The notes under the pieces are model-generated. The model saw only the letters and a program-made list of their open reading frames with translations. It searched no databases and was not told the DNA's origin. From Xanthobacter oligotrophicus (GTDB lineage: Bacteria; Pseudomonadota; Alphaproteobacteria; Rhizobiales; Xanthobacteraceae), in NCBI RefSeq assembly GCF_008364685.1, contig NZ_VTTL01000007.1:186001-250000 (forward strand): a stretch of 64,000 bases of DNA. Direction: 5' to 3'. Every line of letters starts with the position of its first letter. The first letter of the stretch is position 1. Shown here piece after piece: positions 52,029-61,243 of the stretch. The position numbers and the translations under genes are program-made.

Positions 52029-53237
52029 ATGGACGCCGTCCCGCTGCTCCAGCCCGGCGAGCCCACCGACGTGCCCGCCGCCCGCGACGTGCCCCACGGC
52101 CAGCTCCAGCCGCCGGGCGCAGCCAAGCCCCGCGGCCGCTTCGACCTCTCGCCGCTGAACCGGAGGCGGCTCGCCAATTTCCGCGCCAACCGGCGGGGCT
52201 ATTGGTCGTTCGTGGTGTTCATGGTGCTGTTCGTCATCAGCCTCAGCGCCGAGTTCATCGCCAACGACAAGCCCATCCTGGTCTCCTATGACGGCGGCTA
52301 TTATTTCCCCGTGGTGCGCGCCTATCCGGAGACCGCCTTCGGCGGCGACTTCGAGACCGATGCCGACTATCGCGATCCCTTCCTGCAGAAGCTGATCGCC
52401 GAAAAGGGCGGCTGGATGATCTGGCCGCCCATCCGCTTCTCCTATTCCACCCACAATCTGGACCTGCCCACCCCCGCGCCCTCGCCGCCCACCTGGATGC
52501 TCACCGAGGCGCAATGCAAGGCGGTGGCGGAGAAGAAGGGGGTGAGCGGCTGCGCGGGCCTCGAATACAATTGGCTCGGCACCGACGACCAGGGCCGCGA
52601 CGTGGTGGCCCGCCTCATCTACGGCTTCCGAATCTCAGTGCTGTTCGGGCTCGCGCTCACCATCATTTCGTCGGTGATCGGGGTAGCGGCGGGTGCGGTA
52701 CAGGGCTATTTCGGCGGCTGGATGGACCTGTTGTTCCAGCGCTTCATCGAGATCTGGACGGCCATCCCCTCGCTCTACCTGCTGCTCATCATCTCCTCGG
52801 TGCTGGTGCCCGGCTTCTGGGTGCTGCTGGGCATCCTGCTGCTGTTCTCGTGGGTGTCGCTGGTGGGGCTGGTGCGCGCGGAATTCCTGCGCGCGCGCAA
52901 CTTCGAATATGTGCAGGCCGCCCGCGCGCTCGGCGTGGGCAACCTCACCATCATGACCCGGCATATGCTGCCCAACGCCATGGTGGCGACGCTCACCATG
53001 CTGCCCTTCATCCTCTCCTCCTCGGTGATGACGCTGACGGCGCTGGACTTCCTTGGCTTCGGCCTGCCGCCGGGCTCGCCCTCGCTGGGCGAGCTTCTGT
53101 CCCAGGGCAAGAACAACATCCAGGCGCCGTGGCTGGGCCTCACCGGCTTCTTCACGGTGGCGGTGATGCTGAGCCTGCTCATCTTCGTGGGCGAGGCGGT
53201 GCGCGACGCCTTCGACCCGCGCAAGACCTTCTCGTGA
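52029..53237 (+). CDS. yejE: Peptide ABC transporter permease YejE
   Basis: A 402-residue permease. A cytoplasmic Pro-rich N-terminus precedes the first membrane segment (YWSFVVFMVLFVISLSAEFI). The large periplasmic domain with YDGGYYFPVVRAYPE and LGTDDQGRDVVARLIYGFRI is the YejE type. The membrane core includes ALGVGNLTIMTRHMLPNAMV, the coupling region for the ATPase. It pairs with YejB. The spacing of 2 bp before and 11 bp after marks a tight operon. Confidence 0.94.
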   Translation: MDAVPLLQPGEPTDVPAARDVPHGQLQPPGAAKPRGRFDLSPLNRRRLANFRANRRGYWSFVVFMVLFVISLSAEFIANDKPILVSYDGGYYFPVVRAYPETAFGGDFETDADYRDPFLQKLIAEKGGWMIWPPIRFSYSTHNLDLPTPAPSPPTWMLTEAQCKAVAEKKGVSGCAGLEYNWLGTDDQGRDVVARLIYGFRISVLFGLALTIISSVIGVAAGAVQGYFGGWMDLLFQRFIEIWTAIPSLYLLLIISSVLVPGFWVLLGILLLFSWVSLVGLVRAEFLRARNFEYVQAARALGVGNLTIMTRHMLPNAMVATLTMLPFILSSSVMTLTALDFLGFGLPPGSPSLGELLSQGKNNIQAPWLGLTGFFTVAVMLSLLIFVGEAVRDAFDPRKTFS

Positions 53238-53248
53238 GGGATGGCCCC

Positions 53249-54892
53249 ATGACCCAACCCCTCCTCTCCGTCGAAGACCTCTCCGTCGCCTTCCGCCGGG
53301 CCGATGACCCCAGCGGCACCGGGCAGGCGCTGGCGGTGAAGCATGTGTCGTTCGACCTCGCCAAGGGGGAGACGCTGGCGCTGGTGGGCGAATCCGGCTC
53401 CGGCAAGTCGGTCACCGCGCTCTCCATCCTGAAGCTGCTGAGTTATCCGGCTGCCAGCCACCCCTCCGGCCGCATCCTGTTCGAGGGGCGCGACCTGCTC
53501 GCCGTCCCCGAGCGCGAGCTGCGGGCGGTGCGCGGCAACAAGATCACCATGGTGTTCCAGGAGCCCATGAGCTCCCTGAACCCGCTCCACACCATCGAGC
53601 AGCAGGTGGTGGAGATGCTGACCCTCCATCGCGGCATGGGCGCCACCGCAGCGCGGGCGCGCACGTTGGAACTGCTCGGTGAAGTGGGTATCCCGAAGCC
53701 GCAGGAGCGGCTCACCGCCTATCCGCACCAATTGTCCGGCGGCCAGCGCCAGCGGGTGATGATCGCCATGGCGCTGGCCAACGAGCCGGACCTGCTTATC
53801 GCCGACGAGCCCACGACCGCCCTCGATGTGACCGTGCAGGCACAGATCCTGAAGCTGCTGAAGGAGCTTCAGGCGCGGCTCGGCATGGCCATGCTGTTCA
53901 TCACCCATGACCTCAACATCGTGCGCAAGATCGCCGATCGGGTGTGCGTGATGCAGCGGGGCGAGATCGTGGAGCAGGGCGGGGCGGAGGAAACCTTCCT
54001 CCATCCGCGCCACCCCTACACCCAGGCGCTGCTGAAGGCCGAGCCGAAGCCGGATCCCGCCCCCATCGTGCCCGACGCGCCCATCGTGGTGGAGACCACC
54101 GACCTCAAGGTGCACTTCCCCATCAAGCGCGGCATCCTGCGCAAGACCGTGGGCTACGTGAAGGCGGTGGACGGCGTCTCCGTCGCCATCCGCCGAGGCG
54201 AGACGCTGGGGGTGGTGGGGGAATCCGGCTCCGGCAAGACCACGCTGGGGCTTGCCATGCTGCGCCTCATCTCCAGCAAGGGTCCGGTGGCCTTCCTCGG
54301 CCAGCGCATCGACGGCCTGTCCTTCAAGGCCATGCGGCCCCTGCGCTCCGATATGCAGATCGTGTTTCAGGACCCCTATGGCGCGCTCTCGCCGCGCATG
54401 TCGGTGAGCGACATCGTGGGGGAGGGGCTGCTGGTCCACCAGCGCGGCCTGTCCGCCGAGGCGCGGGAAGCGCGGGTGGTGGCGGCGCTGGAAGACGTGG
54501 GGCTCGATCCCGAGAGCCGGCACCGGTATCCCCACGAGTTCTCCGGCGGCCAGCGCCAGCGCATCTCCATCGCCCGCGCCATGGCGCTGGAGCCCTCCTT
54601 CGTGGTGCTGGACGAGCCAACCAGCGCCCTCGACATGATCGTGCAGGCGCAGATCGTGGATCTTTTGCGCGCGCTTCAGCGCAAGCGCGACCTCACCTTC
54701 ATGTTCATTTCCCACGATCTGCGCGTGGTCTCGGCGCTGGCGAGCCGCATCCTCGTCATGCGCGACGGCAAGATGGTGGAAGAGGGCGAGGCGCGCCAGG
54801 TGTTCGAGCAGCCGAAGGAGGCCTATACGCGGGCCCTGTTCGCCGCCGCCTTCAACCTGGAGATCGCCGGCCAGGGCGTGGTGCGCCAATGA
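53249..54892 (+). CDS. yejF: Peptide ABC transporter double ATPase YejF
   Basis: A 547-residue protein of two fused oligopeptide-type ATPases. Domain 1: [35 protein letters not shown] and [13 protein letters not shown]. Domain 2: [34 protein letters not shown] and [13 protein letters not shown]. Each ends with an oligopeptide ATPase C-terminal extension ([19 protein letters not shown]). It powers import through YejB/YejE. The start of the Nudix gene overlaps its stop (ATGA), so that enzyme belongs to the operon. Confidence 0.95.
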   Translation: MTQPLLSVEDLSVAFRRADDPSGTGQALAVKHVSFDLAKGETLALVGESGSGKSVTALSILKLLSYPAASHPSGRILFEGRDLLAVPERELRAVRGNKITMVFQEPMSSLNPLHTIEQQVVEMLTLHRGMGATAARARTLELLGEVGIPKPQERLTAYPHQLSGGQRQRVMIAMALANEPDLLIADEPTTALDVTVQAQILKLLKELQARLGMAMLFITHDLNIVRKIADRVCVMQRGEIVEQGGAEETFLHPRHPYTQALLKAEPKPDPAPIVPDAPIVVETTDLKVHFPIKRGILRKTVGYVKAVDGVSVAIRRGETLGVVGESGSGKTTLGLAMLRLISSKGPVAFLGQRIDGLSFKAMRPLRSDMQIVFQDPYGALSPRMSVSDIVGEGLLVHQRGLSAEAREARVVAALEDVGLDPESRHRYPHEFSGGQRQRISIARAMALEPSFVVLDEPTSALDMIVQAQIVDLLRALQRKRDLTFMFISHDLRVVSALASRILVMRDGKMVEEGEARQVFEQPKEAYTRALFAAAFNLEIAGQGVVRQ

Positions 54893-55539
54893 CAGGGCGG
54901 GAGCCGCCGCTCATGGAGGACCGCCCCGCGCGGGTGGACGTGGAAGGTCCGGAGCTGCTGGCCGAGGGATTCCGGCCCTATGAGCGCTATCGCCTGGTGC
55001 TGCACCACGACGACGGCACGTCCGACGCCCAGGTGCGCGACATCGTCCGGGGCGGGCGCGTGGTGGGGGTGCTCGGCTATGATCCCGGGCGGGACCTCGT
55101 GGTGCTGATCCGCCAGTTCCGCCTCACCGCCCATCTCCTCCCCGAGCGGCGAGGCGAGATGGTGGAGATCGTGGCCGGGCTGGTGGAAGCGGGCGAGGAC
55201 CCGGAAGCGGCGGCGGTGCGTGAATGCATCGAGGAGACGGGTGTGGAGCCGCGCCTCGTCCTGCCCATGCTCAGCTTCACGCCGACGCCGGGCGTCACCG
55301 ACGAATTCGCCCTGATGTATCTCGGCATCCTCGATGCCGGGGCGCTGCCCGCGCGGGCCGGCGCGCGGGCCGAGACGGAGATGACGCAGCCGTTCGCCGT
55401 GCCGGTGGATGAGGCACTGGCCGCCATCGCCCAGGGGCGCTGCATCAACGGCTTCCTCATCCTCGCCCTGCAATGGCTGGCCCTCAACCGCGCCCGCCTG
55501 CCGCAGCTGATCGCAGCGGCGCAGGAGGAGCGGTCTTGA
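54889..55539 (+). CDS. Nudix hydrolase (ADP-ribose pyrophosphatase/NudF-like)
   Basis: A 216-residue Nudix enzyme. The box GLVEAGEDPEAAAVRECIEE then TGV is intact. The region before it, LVVLIRQFRLTAHLLP and GEMVEIVAG, is typical of ADP-sugar hydrolases, and LSFTPTPGVTDEFALMYLGI after it resembles the ADP-ribose-binding segment. It therefore probably hydrolyses ADP-ribose or a nucleotide sugar. Its start overlaps yejF. A role in recycling cell-wall-derived nucleotide sugars would fit the Yej importer, but is inference. Confidence 0.88.
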   Translation: MTGREPPLMEDRPARVDVEGPELLAEGFRPYERYRLVLHHDDGTSDAQVRDIVRGGRVVGVLGYDPGRDLVVLIRQFRLTAHLLPERRGEMVEIVAGLVEAGEDPEAAAVRECIEETGVEPRLVLPMLSFTPTPGVTDEFALMYLGILDAGALPARAGARAETEMTQPFAVPVDEALAAIAQGRCINGFLILALQWLALNRARLPQLIAAAQEERS

Positions 55540-55542
55540 CCT

Positions 55543-56337
55543 TCAAACGTGGTGGTCGAAGCGCTCCAGGTCGAAATTCGCCACGTCCCTCAAAAGCTCG
55601 ATGAAGGCCCGCGTACCGAATTCGGCCGCCGCCTCACCCTTGAGGGCGGTGGCGCCGCGCGCGTCGCCCATGGCGCCATCGCCTGAGAGATCCTCGGCGA
55701 GCCAGCCGAAGCCCACCGGATGGTTGGCCCGCAGCCGCGCGAACTCGCTTTCCATGGCCACGCTGTAGGGGGTGAACTCGCCCGCATGGGTCAGGTCCAC
55801 CAGCTCGGGGCGGAAGGCGAGCATGAGCGAGGTCTCGATCTCGCCGCCATGGATGCCGTGGGCGCGCTCATGATCCGTGAACAGTCCCACGGGATAGCCG
55901 AAGCGGTGCATGGAGCAGGTGACGGCCAGCATGCGGTGCTTCACGCGCAGGGTGCGGGCCACAAGGTCGATGACCGGCACGTTGCCGCCATGGGTGTTCA
56001 TGAGCACCAGCCGCCGCACCCCGGCGCGGGCGAGGCAGTCTCCCAGCTCGACCCAGGCGGCGAGCGCAGTGGCGGGCGACAAGGTGAGGGTGCCGGCGAA
56101 GGTGATGTGCTCGTCGGACTTGCCCACCGCCTGCGCCGGCAGGAACACGGCGTCCAGGTCGCGCGGCACCTGGAAGGCGATGCGCTCGATATAGCCCTCG
56201 GCGATGAACAGGTCGGTTCCGAGCGGCAGATGGGGGCCGTGCTGCTCAACCGCAGCGACGGGCAGCACGGCGACGAGGCGCGTCTTGTCGAGGGCGGCGA
56301 TGGCCGGGGAGGAAAGTTCTGCCCACTTGAGAAACAC
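55543..56337 (-). CDS. Creatininase-family amidohydrolase
   Basis: A 264-residue metalloenzyme. The metal site EQHGPHLPLGTDLFIAEGY (Glu31, His33, Asp42) is typical. LMNTHGGNVPVIDLVARTL and GIHGGEIETSLMLAFRP contribute further ligands. The family cleaves cyclic or linear amides such as creatinine or formamidopyrimidines. It is convergent with the Nudix gene (3 bp apart), so it is not part of the Yej operon. The substrate is unknown. Confidence 0.9.
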   Translation of the reverse strand: MFLKWAELSSPAIAALDKTRLVAVLPVAAVEQHGPHLPLGTDLFIAEGYIERIAFQVPRDLDAVFLPAQAVGKSDEHITFAGTLTLSPATALAAWVELGDCLARAGVRRLVLMNTHGGNVPVIDLVARTLRVKHRMLAVTCSMHRFGYPVGLFTDHERAHGIHGGEIETSLMLAFRPELVDLTHAGEFTPYSVAMESEFARLRANHPVGFGWLAEDLSGDGAMGDARGATALKGEAAAEFGTRAFIELLRDVANFDLERFDHHV

Positions 56338-56811
56338 CAGCCGCCTCCTGAGGTGCCGCCGCGCGTCTGCGGCGTTTTTTCATGGGGCTGAAAAAGTGCA
56401 TGAAGTCAAGGGGCTGACGGGAGGTGACGGCCCGCCTTTGCGCTGCGGTGGGGCGGGGCGGGGAAGGCAGCGTCCCGCCGTGTCCGCCGCCGGGGGGAAC
56501 AAAAGGGACTTTTCCACAGGCTGTGATTCGCGCACCTTCCGTTTCTTTTTTGTTCTCATGTGCCGCACTTGTCGTCCCGATCCGGGACACCGGGCCGTGC
56601 CGGGGCATGCTGTCTTATCGCTCCATCGCATCGTCCTATCGTATCGCCGCGTCGCGGCAGGGGAGCCGCGCGGAACGCGGCATGAACGGGCGGCCGCGGG
56701 TGATTCGCTCCCCTTGCGTTCGCAAAATGTTCACGGCCCCCCTTTCGCCATGGTGCCCCTGTCCCGATATGCTACAGAGCCCCCACACGTGAGCGGACCT
56801 GATTTCAGCCG
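56338..56811. other. 474-bp intergenic region before the helicase gene
   Basis: It is divergent between the creatininase-family and helicase genes and should hold both promoters. The T-rich segment near 56540-56560 stands out in otherwise GC-rich DNA. A GCGGC hairpin with a T run at about 56359-56383 points away from any nearby plus-strand gene. I see no gene here. Confidence 0.5.
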
Positions 56812-59800
56812 ATGGATGACGTCACCCAATGGGCCGTTCTGCCGCGCAACGTGAGGGCGCGGGGGGTGAGCGCGGTCCTCGGCCCCACCAATACGGGCAA
56901 GACCCATCTCGCCATCGAGCGCATGCTCGGCCACGAGAGCGGCATCATCGGCCTGCCGCTGCGCCTGCTCGCGCGTGAGGTCTACCAGCGCATCGTCGAG
57001 CGGGTGGGGGCGGACAAGGTCGCCCTCGTCACCGGCGAGGAGAAGATCAAGCCCAAAAACCCGCGCTACTGGGTCTCCACCGTGGAGGCCATGCCGCGCG
57101 ACCTGGACGTGTCCTTCGTCGCCATCGACGAGATCCAGCTCGCCACAGACCTAGACCGGGGCCATGTCTTCACCGAGCGCATGCTGAACCGGCGCGGACG
57201 GCACGAGACGCTGCTGCTCGGCTCCGCCACCATGCGCCCGCTGATCGAGAAGCTGCTGCCGGGCGTGAACATCGTGGTGCGCCCGCGCCTGTCCACCCTC
57301 ACCTTCGCGGGTGAGAAAAAGATTTCCCGCTTGCCGCGGCGCTCGGCCATCGTCGCCTTCTCGGCGGAGGAGGTCTATTCCATCGCCGAGTTCATCCGCC
57401 GCCAGCGCGGCGGGGCCGCCGTGGTGATGGGCGCGCTCTCGCCCCGCACCCGCAATGCCCAGGTGGAACTCTACCAGTCGGGCGACGTGGATTATCTCGT
57501 CGCCACCGATGCCATCGGCATGGGCCTCAACCTCGACGTGGACCATGTGGCCTTCGCCTCGGATCGCAAGTTCGACGGCTGGCAGTTCCGCAAGCTCAAT
57601 GCCTCCGAGATGGCGCAGATCGCCGGCCGCGCCGGTCGGGCGACGCGCGACGGCACCTTCGGCACCACCGGCCGCTGCCCGCCCTTCGACGACGAATTGG
57701 TGGGCCGGCTGGAAGAGCACGTGTTCGACACCGCAAAGGTGTTGCAATGGCGCAACGCCGTCCCGGATTTCCGCTCCGCCGCCGCCCTTCTCGCCAGCCT
57801 GTCCCAGCTTCCCAAGGAGGAGGGGCTGACCCGCGCGCCCGTCGCCGACGACGTGGCCGTACTCGAAATCATGAGCCGGGACACGGAGGTGACGGCCCGC
57901 CTCGCCTCGCCCTCCGATGTGGAAAGGTTGTGGGACGCGTGCCAGGTGCCGGATTATCGCAAGGTGTCTCCGGGTGCCCATGCGGAGCTGGTGGCAACGC
58001 TTTTCGGGCACCTTTCGGGGGGCGGATTTATCCCCGATGCGTGGTTCGCGCGTCAAATCGCCTTGACCGATCGCCCAGAAGGCGACATCGACACGTTGTC
58101 GAACCGGATCGCGCAGGTGAGAACCCTTACCTTCGTGGCCAACCGGCCCGACTGGCTCAAGGATCCGGGGCACTGGCAAGGCGTCACGAGAGGGGTCGAA
58201 GACAAGCTGTCGGACGCACTGCACGAAAGGCTGGCCCAGCGTTTCGTGGACCGGCGAACCAGCGTGCTCATGCGGCGCCTGCGAGAGAACACGATGCTCG
58301 AAACTGAAATCAGCAAGACCGGTGACGTTACCGTTGAAGGCCATGTCATCGGCCACCTCCATGGCTTCCAGTTCGCCCCGGATCCGGCGGCGGGCGGGGA
58401 GGAGGCCAAGGCCCTGCGCGCTGCTGCCCAAAAGGCGCTGGCGGGCGAGATCGAGCAGCGCGCCGCCCGCGTCGCCCAGGCCGTGGACGAGGCCTTCGTG
58501 CTCACGTTCGACGGCACCGTCCGCTGGACGGGCGAGGCGGTGGCCAAGCTCATCCCCGGCGACGAGGTGCTGAAGCCGCGCTTCAAGATCATCGCCGACG
58601 AGCACCTCACCGGCCCGGTCCGCGACCAGGTGGAGGCCCGCATCGCCCTGTGGCTGTCGGCCCATATCGAGAAGCTGCTCGGCGCGCTCACCAAGCTCGG
58701 CACGGCGGAGGACATCACCGGCATCGCCCGTGGCATCGCCTTCCAGATCGTCGAGAGTCTCGGCGTGCTGGAGCGCGCCCGCGTGGCCGAGGAGGTCAAG
58801 GGCCTCGACCAGGCCGCCCGCGCCACCCTGCGCGGCTACGGCGTGCGCTTCGGTGCCCACCACATCTATCTGCCGGCGCTGCTGAAGCCCGCCCCGCGCT
58901 CGCTGGCGGCCGAGCTTTATGCGCTGAAACACGGCGGCCTCGCCCAGAAGGGCCTCGACGAGCTGCCGCATTTGGCCGCCTCCGGCCGCACCTCCATCCC
59001 GGTGGATCACGAGATCCAGAAGGGGCTCTATCGCGCCGTGGGCTTCCGGGTGTGCGGCGAGCGCGCCGTGCGCGTGGATATCCTGGAGCGTCTGGCCGAC
59101 CTCATCCGCCCGGCGCTGGCCTGGCGGCCCGGTTCCGCTGGCCCCAAGCCTGCGGGCGCGGTGGACGGGCGCGGCTTCACCGTGACCGTGGGCATGACCT
59201 CGCTGGCCGGCTGCTCGGGGGAGGATTTCGCCTCCATCCTGAAGTCGCTGGGCTACCGCATGGAGCGCCGCCCGCCGCCCCCGCCGGAAGCCGAGGCTTC
59301 TGCCACCGCACCCGCGCCGGTTGAATTCGCGCCACTGCCGGAAGGCGCCATCGAGGCCGACCTGCTGTTCGACGCGCCGCCTGCCGAGGCTGCGCCTGTG
59401 GAGGGGGCTGAGGTCGAGGCGGCTGAGGTCGAGGCTCCGTTGGCCGAGGACGAAGCGCCGGCTACCGCAGTCGAGGAAATCGCGGCCGACGCGCCCGAAG
59501 CCGAGCCTGCCGCCCCTGAGGCGGAAGAGGCGGACGCCGTCATCGCCGACGAGATCGAGGCGGAAGCGGCGGTCGAGGCTGTTGAGGAAACCGGCGATCC
59601 CACCGCCGCCGAAGTGGCGGCCGAGGTCAGTGCGCCCGCCGCTCCCGGTGGTCCCGAGGCCGTGGAAGGTGCCCCCGCCGAGCCCGAGATGATCGAAGTG
59701 TGGCGTCCCGGCCGTCCGCCCGGCGCGCCGCGCCGCGACCGTCCGCAGGGTGAAGGCCGCCGTTTCGGCGACCGCAAGGAAGGCGACCGCCGCGAGGGTG

Positions 59801-60126
59801 GCAAGGACAACGAGCGCCGTGGCGAGCGGCGTGATGGCCGTCCGCCCCATCGCCGTCCCGCCGAGGCGCCTGCCGCAGCAGCCGGTGCCCCCGGCGCTGA
59901 GGGCGAGCGCGCGCCGCGTCCGCCCCGGGGCGACCGTCCGTTCCGTGGACCGCGCGAAGGCGAGGGCAATCGCGGCCCGCGTTCCGAGCACCGCGCGGAC
60001 CAGCGTGCCGAGCATCGTCCGCCGCACCAGGAGCGTCGGCGCGACAAGCCGGCGGACCCGGACAGCCCGTTTGCCGCCCTCGCCGCGCTGAAGGCGCGCC
60101 TGGAGGCGGAGAAGAAGGGCAAGTGA
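56812..60126 (+). CDS. SUV3-like DEAD/DExH RNA helicase with disordered C-terminal tail
   Basis: A 1104-residue protein related to the mitochondrial SUV3 helicase. Walker A is LGPTNTGKTHLAIERM, the DExH-type box is VAIDEIQLATDLDRGHVFTE, motif III is LLLGSATMRPLI, and the C-terminal helicase motifs YLVATDAIGMGLNLDVDHV and QIAGRAGRATRDGTFG are complete. After the SUV3-type helical region comes an Ala/Glu-rich acidic stretch (about residues 820-960) and then an Arg/Gly/Pro-rich basic tail (about 970-1090). It probably unwinds RNA in decay or ribosome maturation. An S4-domain gene follows 13 bp later. Confidence 0.93.
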   Translation: MDDVTQWAVLPRNVRARGVSAVLGPTNTGKTHLAIERMLGHESGIIGLPLRLLAREVYQRIVERVGADKVALVTGEEKIKPKNPRYWVSTVEAMPRDLDVSFVAIDEIQLATDLDRGHVFTERMLNRRGRHETLLLGSATMRPLIEKLLPGVNIVVRPRLSTLTFAGEKKISRLPRRSAIVAFSAEEVYSIAEFIRRQRGGAAVVMGALSPRTRNAQVELYQSGDVDYLVATDAIGMGLNLDVDHVAFASDRKFDGWQFRKLNASEMAQIAGRAGRATRDGTFGTTGRCPPFDDELVGRLEEHVFDTAKVLQWRNAVPDFRSAAALLASLSQLPKEEGLTRAPVADDVAVLEIMSRDTEVTARLASPSDVERLWDACQVPDYRKVSPGAHAELVATLFGHLSGGGFIPDAWFARQIALTDRPEGDIDTLSNRIAQVRTLTFVANRPDWLKDPGHWQGVTRGVEDKLSDALHERLAQRFVDRRTSVLMRRLRENTMLETEISKTGDVTVEGHVIGHLHGFQFAPDPAAGGEEAKALRAAAQKALAGEIEQRAARVAQAVDEAFVLTFDGTVRWTGEAVAKLIPGDEVLKPRFKIIADEHLTGPVRDQVEARIALWLSAHIEKLLGALTKLGTAEDITGIARGIAFQIVESLGVLERARVAEEVKGLDQAARATLRGYGVRFGAHHIYLPALLKPAPRSLAAELYALKHGGLAQKGLDELPHLAASGRTSIPVDHEIQKGLYRAVGFRVCGERAVRVDILERLADLIRPALAWRPGSAGPKPAGAVDGRGFTVTVGMTSLAGCSGEDFASILKSLGYRMERRPPPPPEAEASATAPAPVEFAPLPEGAIEADLLFDAPPAEAAPVEGAEVEAAEVEAPLAEDEAPATAVEEIAADAPEAEPAAPEAEEADAVIADEIEAEAAVEAVEETGDPTAAEVAAEVSAPAAPGGPEAVEGAPAEPEMIEVWRPGRPPGAPRRDRPQGEGRRFGDRKEGDRREGGKDNERRGERRDGRPPHRRPAEAPAAAAGAPGAEGERAPRPPRGDRPFRGPREGEGNRGPRSEHRADQRAEHRPPHQERRRDKPADPDSPFAALAALKARLEAEKKGK

Positions 60127-60139
60127 AGGGTCGGGCGAG

Positions 60140-60415
60140 GTGACGGATCCGGCGGAGCGGCAGAGGCTCGACCGCTGGATCTGGCATGCCCGCGTGGTGC
60201 GCACCCGGGACGCCGCGGCGGATCTGGTGCGCGCCGGTCATGTCCGGCTCGACGGCGCGCGGGTGACGAGCCCGTCGCATCAGGTGCGGGCCGGGCAGGT
60301 GCTCACCATCGCCCTCGACCGGAACGTGCGCGTGTTGCGAATCGTTGGCTTTTCGGAGCGGCGAGGAGATGCTACATCGGCACGCGCGCTTTTCGACGAA
60401 ATAACAGAAGCGTGA
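60140..60415 (+). CDS. S4-domain RNA-binding protein (HslR-like)
   Basis: A 91-residue S4 protein with GTG start. RLDRWIWHARVVRTRDAAAD and LVRAGHVRLDGARVTSPSHQ form the S4 fold. It ends with a short charged helix. HslR relatives bind 50S subunits carrying stalled peptidyl-tRNA and help to recycle them. Its position after the SUV3-like helicase and before fdxA is a conserved alphaproteobacterial order, which suggests joint RNA handling. Confidence 0.92.
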   Translation: MTDPAERQRLDRWIWHARVVRTRDAAADLVRAGHVRLDGARVTSPSHQVRAGQVLTIALDRNVRVLRIVGFSERRGDATSARALFDEITEA

Positions 60416-60496
60416 CGGGTAATGGGGCTGCGGCCTTGCGTGCGCTTGAACGGCGCGCTGGGCTGCGCTAACCGAGGCCCGCGAAAGGGATTTTCC

Positions 60497-60832
60497 ATGA
60501 CTTACGTCGTCACCGAGAACTGCATCCGCTGCAAGTACATGGATTGCGTATCCGTGTGCCCGGTGGACTGTTTCTACGAGGGCGAGAACATGCTCGTCAT
60601 CCACCCCGACGAGTGCATCGACTGCGGGGTCTGCGAGCCGGAATGCCCGGCCGAGGCCATCAAGCCGGATGCCGAGCCGGGGCTCGAGAAGTGGCTCGCG
60701 CTCAACGCGGAATATGCCAAGGCGTGGCCCAACATCACGCTCAAGCGTGACCCGCCGGCCGACGCCAAGGAGTGGGACGGCAAGCCCGGCAAGGAAGAGC
60801 TCTTCTCGCCGGAACCCGGCCAGGGCGACTGA
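60497..60832 (+). CDS. fdxA: Seven-iron ferredoxin FdxA
   Basis: A 111-residue ferredoxin with one [3Fe-4S] and one [4Fe-4S] cluster. Cysteines at positions 9, 12, 17, 21 and 25 ([19 protein letters not shown]) and 40, 43, 46 and 50 ([18 protein letters not shown]) are in the Azotobacter FdI-like spacing. The tail [13 protein letters not shown] is acidic. The ATG at 60497 gives standard length. In many alphaproteobacteria carD comes next; here it does not. Confidence 0.96.
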   Translation: MTYVVTENCIRCKYMDCVSVCPVDCFYEGENMLVIHPDECIDCGVCEPECPAEAIKPDAEPGLEKWLALNAEYAKAWPNITLKRDPPADAKEWDGKPGKEELFSPEPGQGD

Positions 60833-60885
60833 TCCGGCGCCGGGCCCGCGCTGGCGCGGCCAGGCTTCTCGACGGGGTCCCCGAT

Positions 60886-60912
60886 CCGATCAGGTTGCAC
60901 CAACCTGATCGG
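60886..60912. repeat. Perfect hairpin repeat after fdxA (possible composite with family B)
   Basis: CCGATCAGGTTG and its exact reverse complement flank CAC, giving 12-bp arms. No T run follows, so it is not a typical terminator. About 16 bp on, GCGTTTTCC (60929-60937) recalls the left arm of family B. The 411-bp gap 60833-61243 otherwise holds only the acyltransferase promoter. Confidence 0.6.
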
Positions 60913-61120
60913 GCTGCGCGATGTTGAGGCGTTTTCCAACGCTCCACGGATGATATGGCCTGCGGTGCCTGCGCGCAGGCTCACCGACAGCGCTGCCGCT
61001 TCCTGCCGTTTTCCTTTTCATGACAAGCGCTTGTTCCTGAACGCACGGCGAGCGCGCAAGCCAGGCGCCCTGCTGCCTGGGGTGGTAGCAGGTTGACGCC
61101 ATTTTGAACTGTGGCTAAGT

Positions 61121-61148
61121 TTGGGCATCTGTTTTCGATCCGTATAAT
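61121..61148 (+). promoter_or_regulatory. Predicted sigma70-type promoter of the acyltransferase gene
   Basis: TTGGGC (61121-61126) and TATAAT (61143-61148) are separated by 16 bp, 95 bp before the acyltransferase ATG. The perfect -10 stands out from the GC-rich surroundings. Confidence 0.5.
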
Positions 61149-61243
61149 CACGGGCCGATGGTCTCAGGACTGCCTGCGCAACAGATATATTCCGTCCATG
61201 CCGCCCCTCGCGATCCCCGTCCAGATCTTTGGCAGGTCACCTC

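Noticed and set aside
57151-60204. Very long open frame (about 1017 codons) antisense to the helicase gene
   Set aside because: It is a high-GC shadow: its composition follows the third-codon bias of the plus-strand gene and no domain is recognisable.
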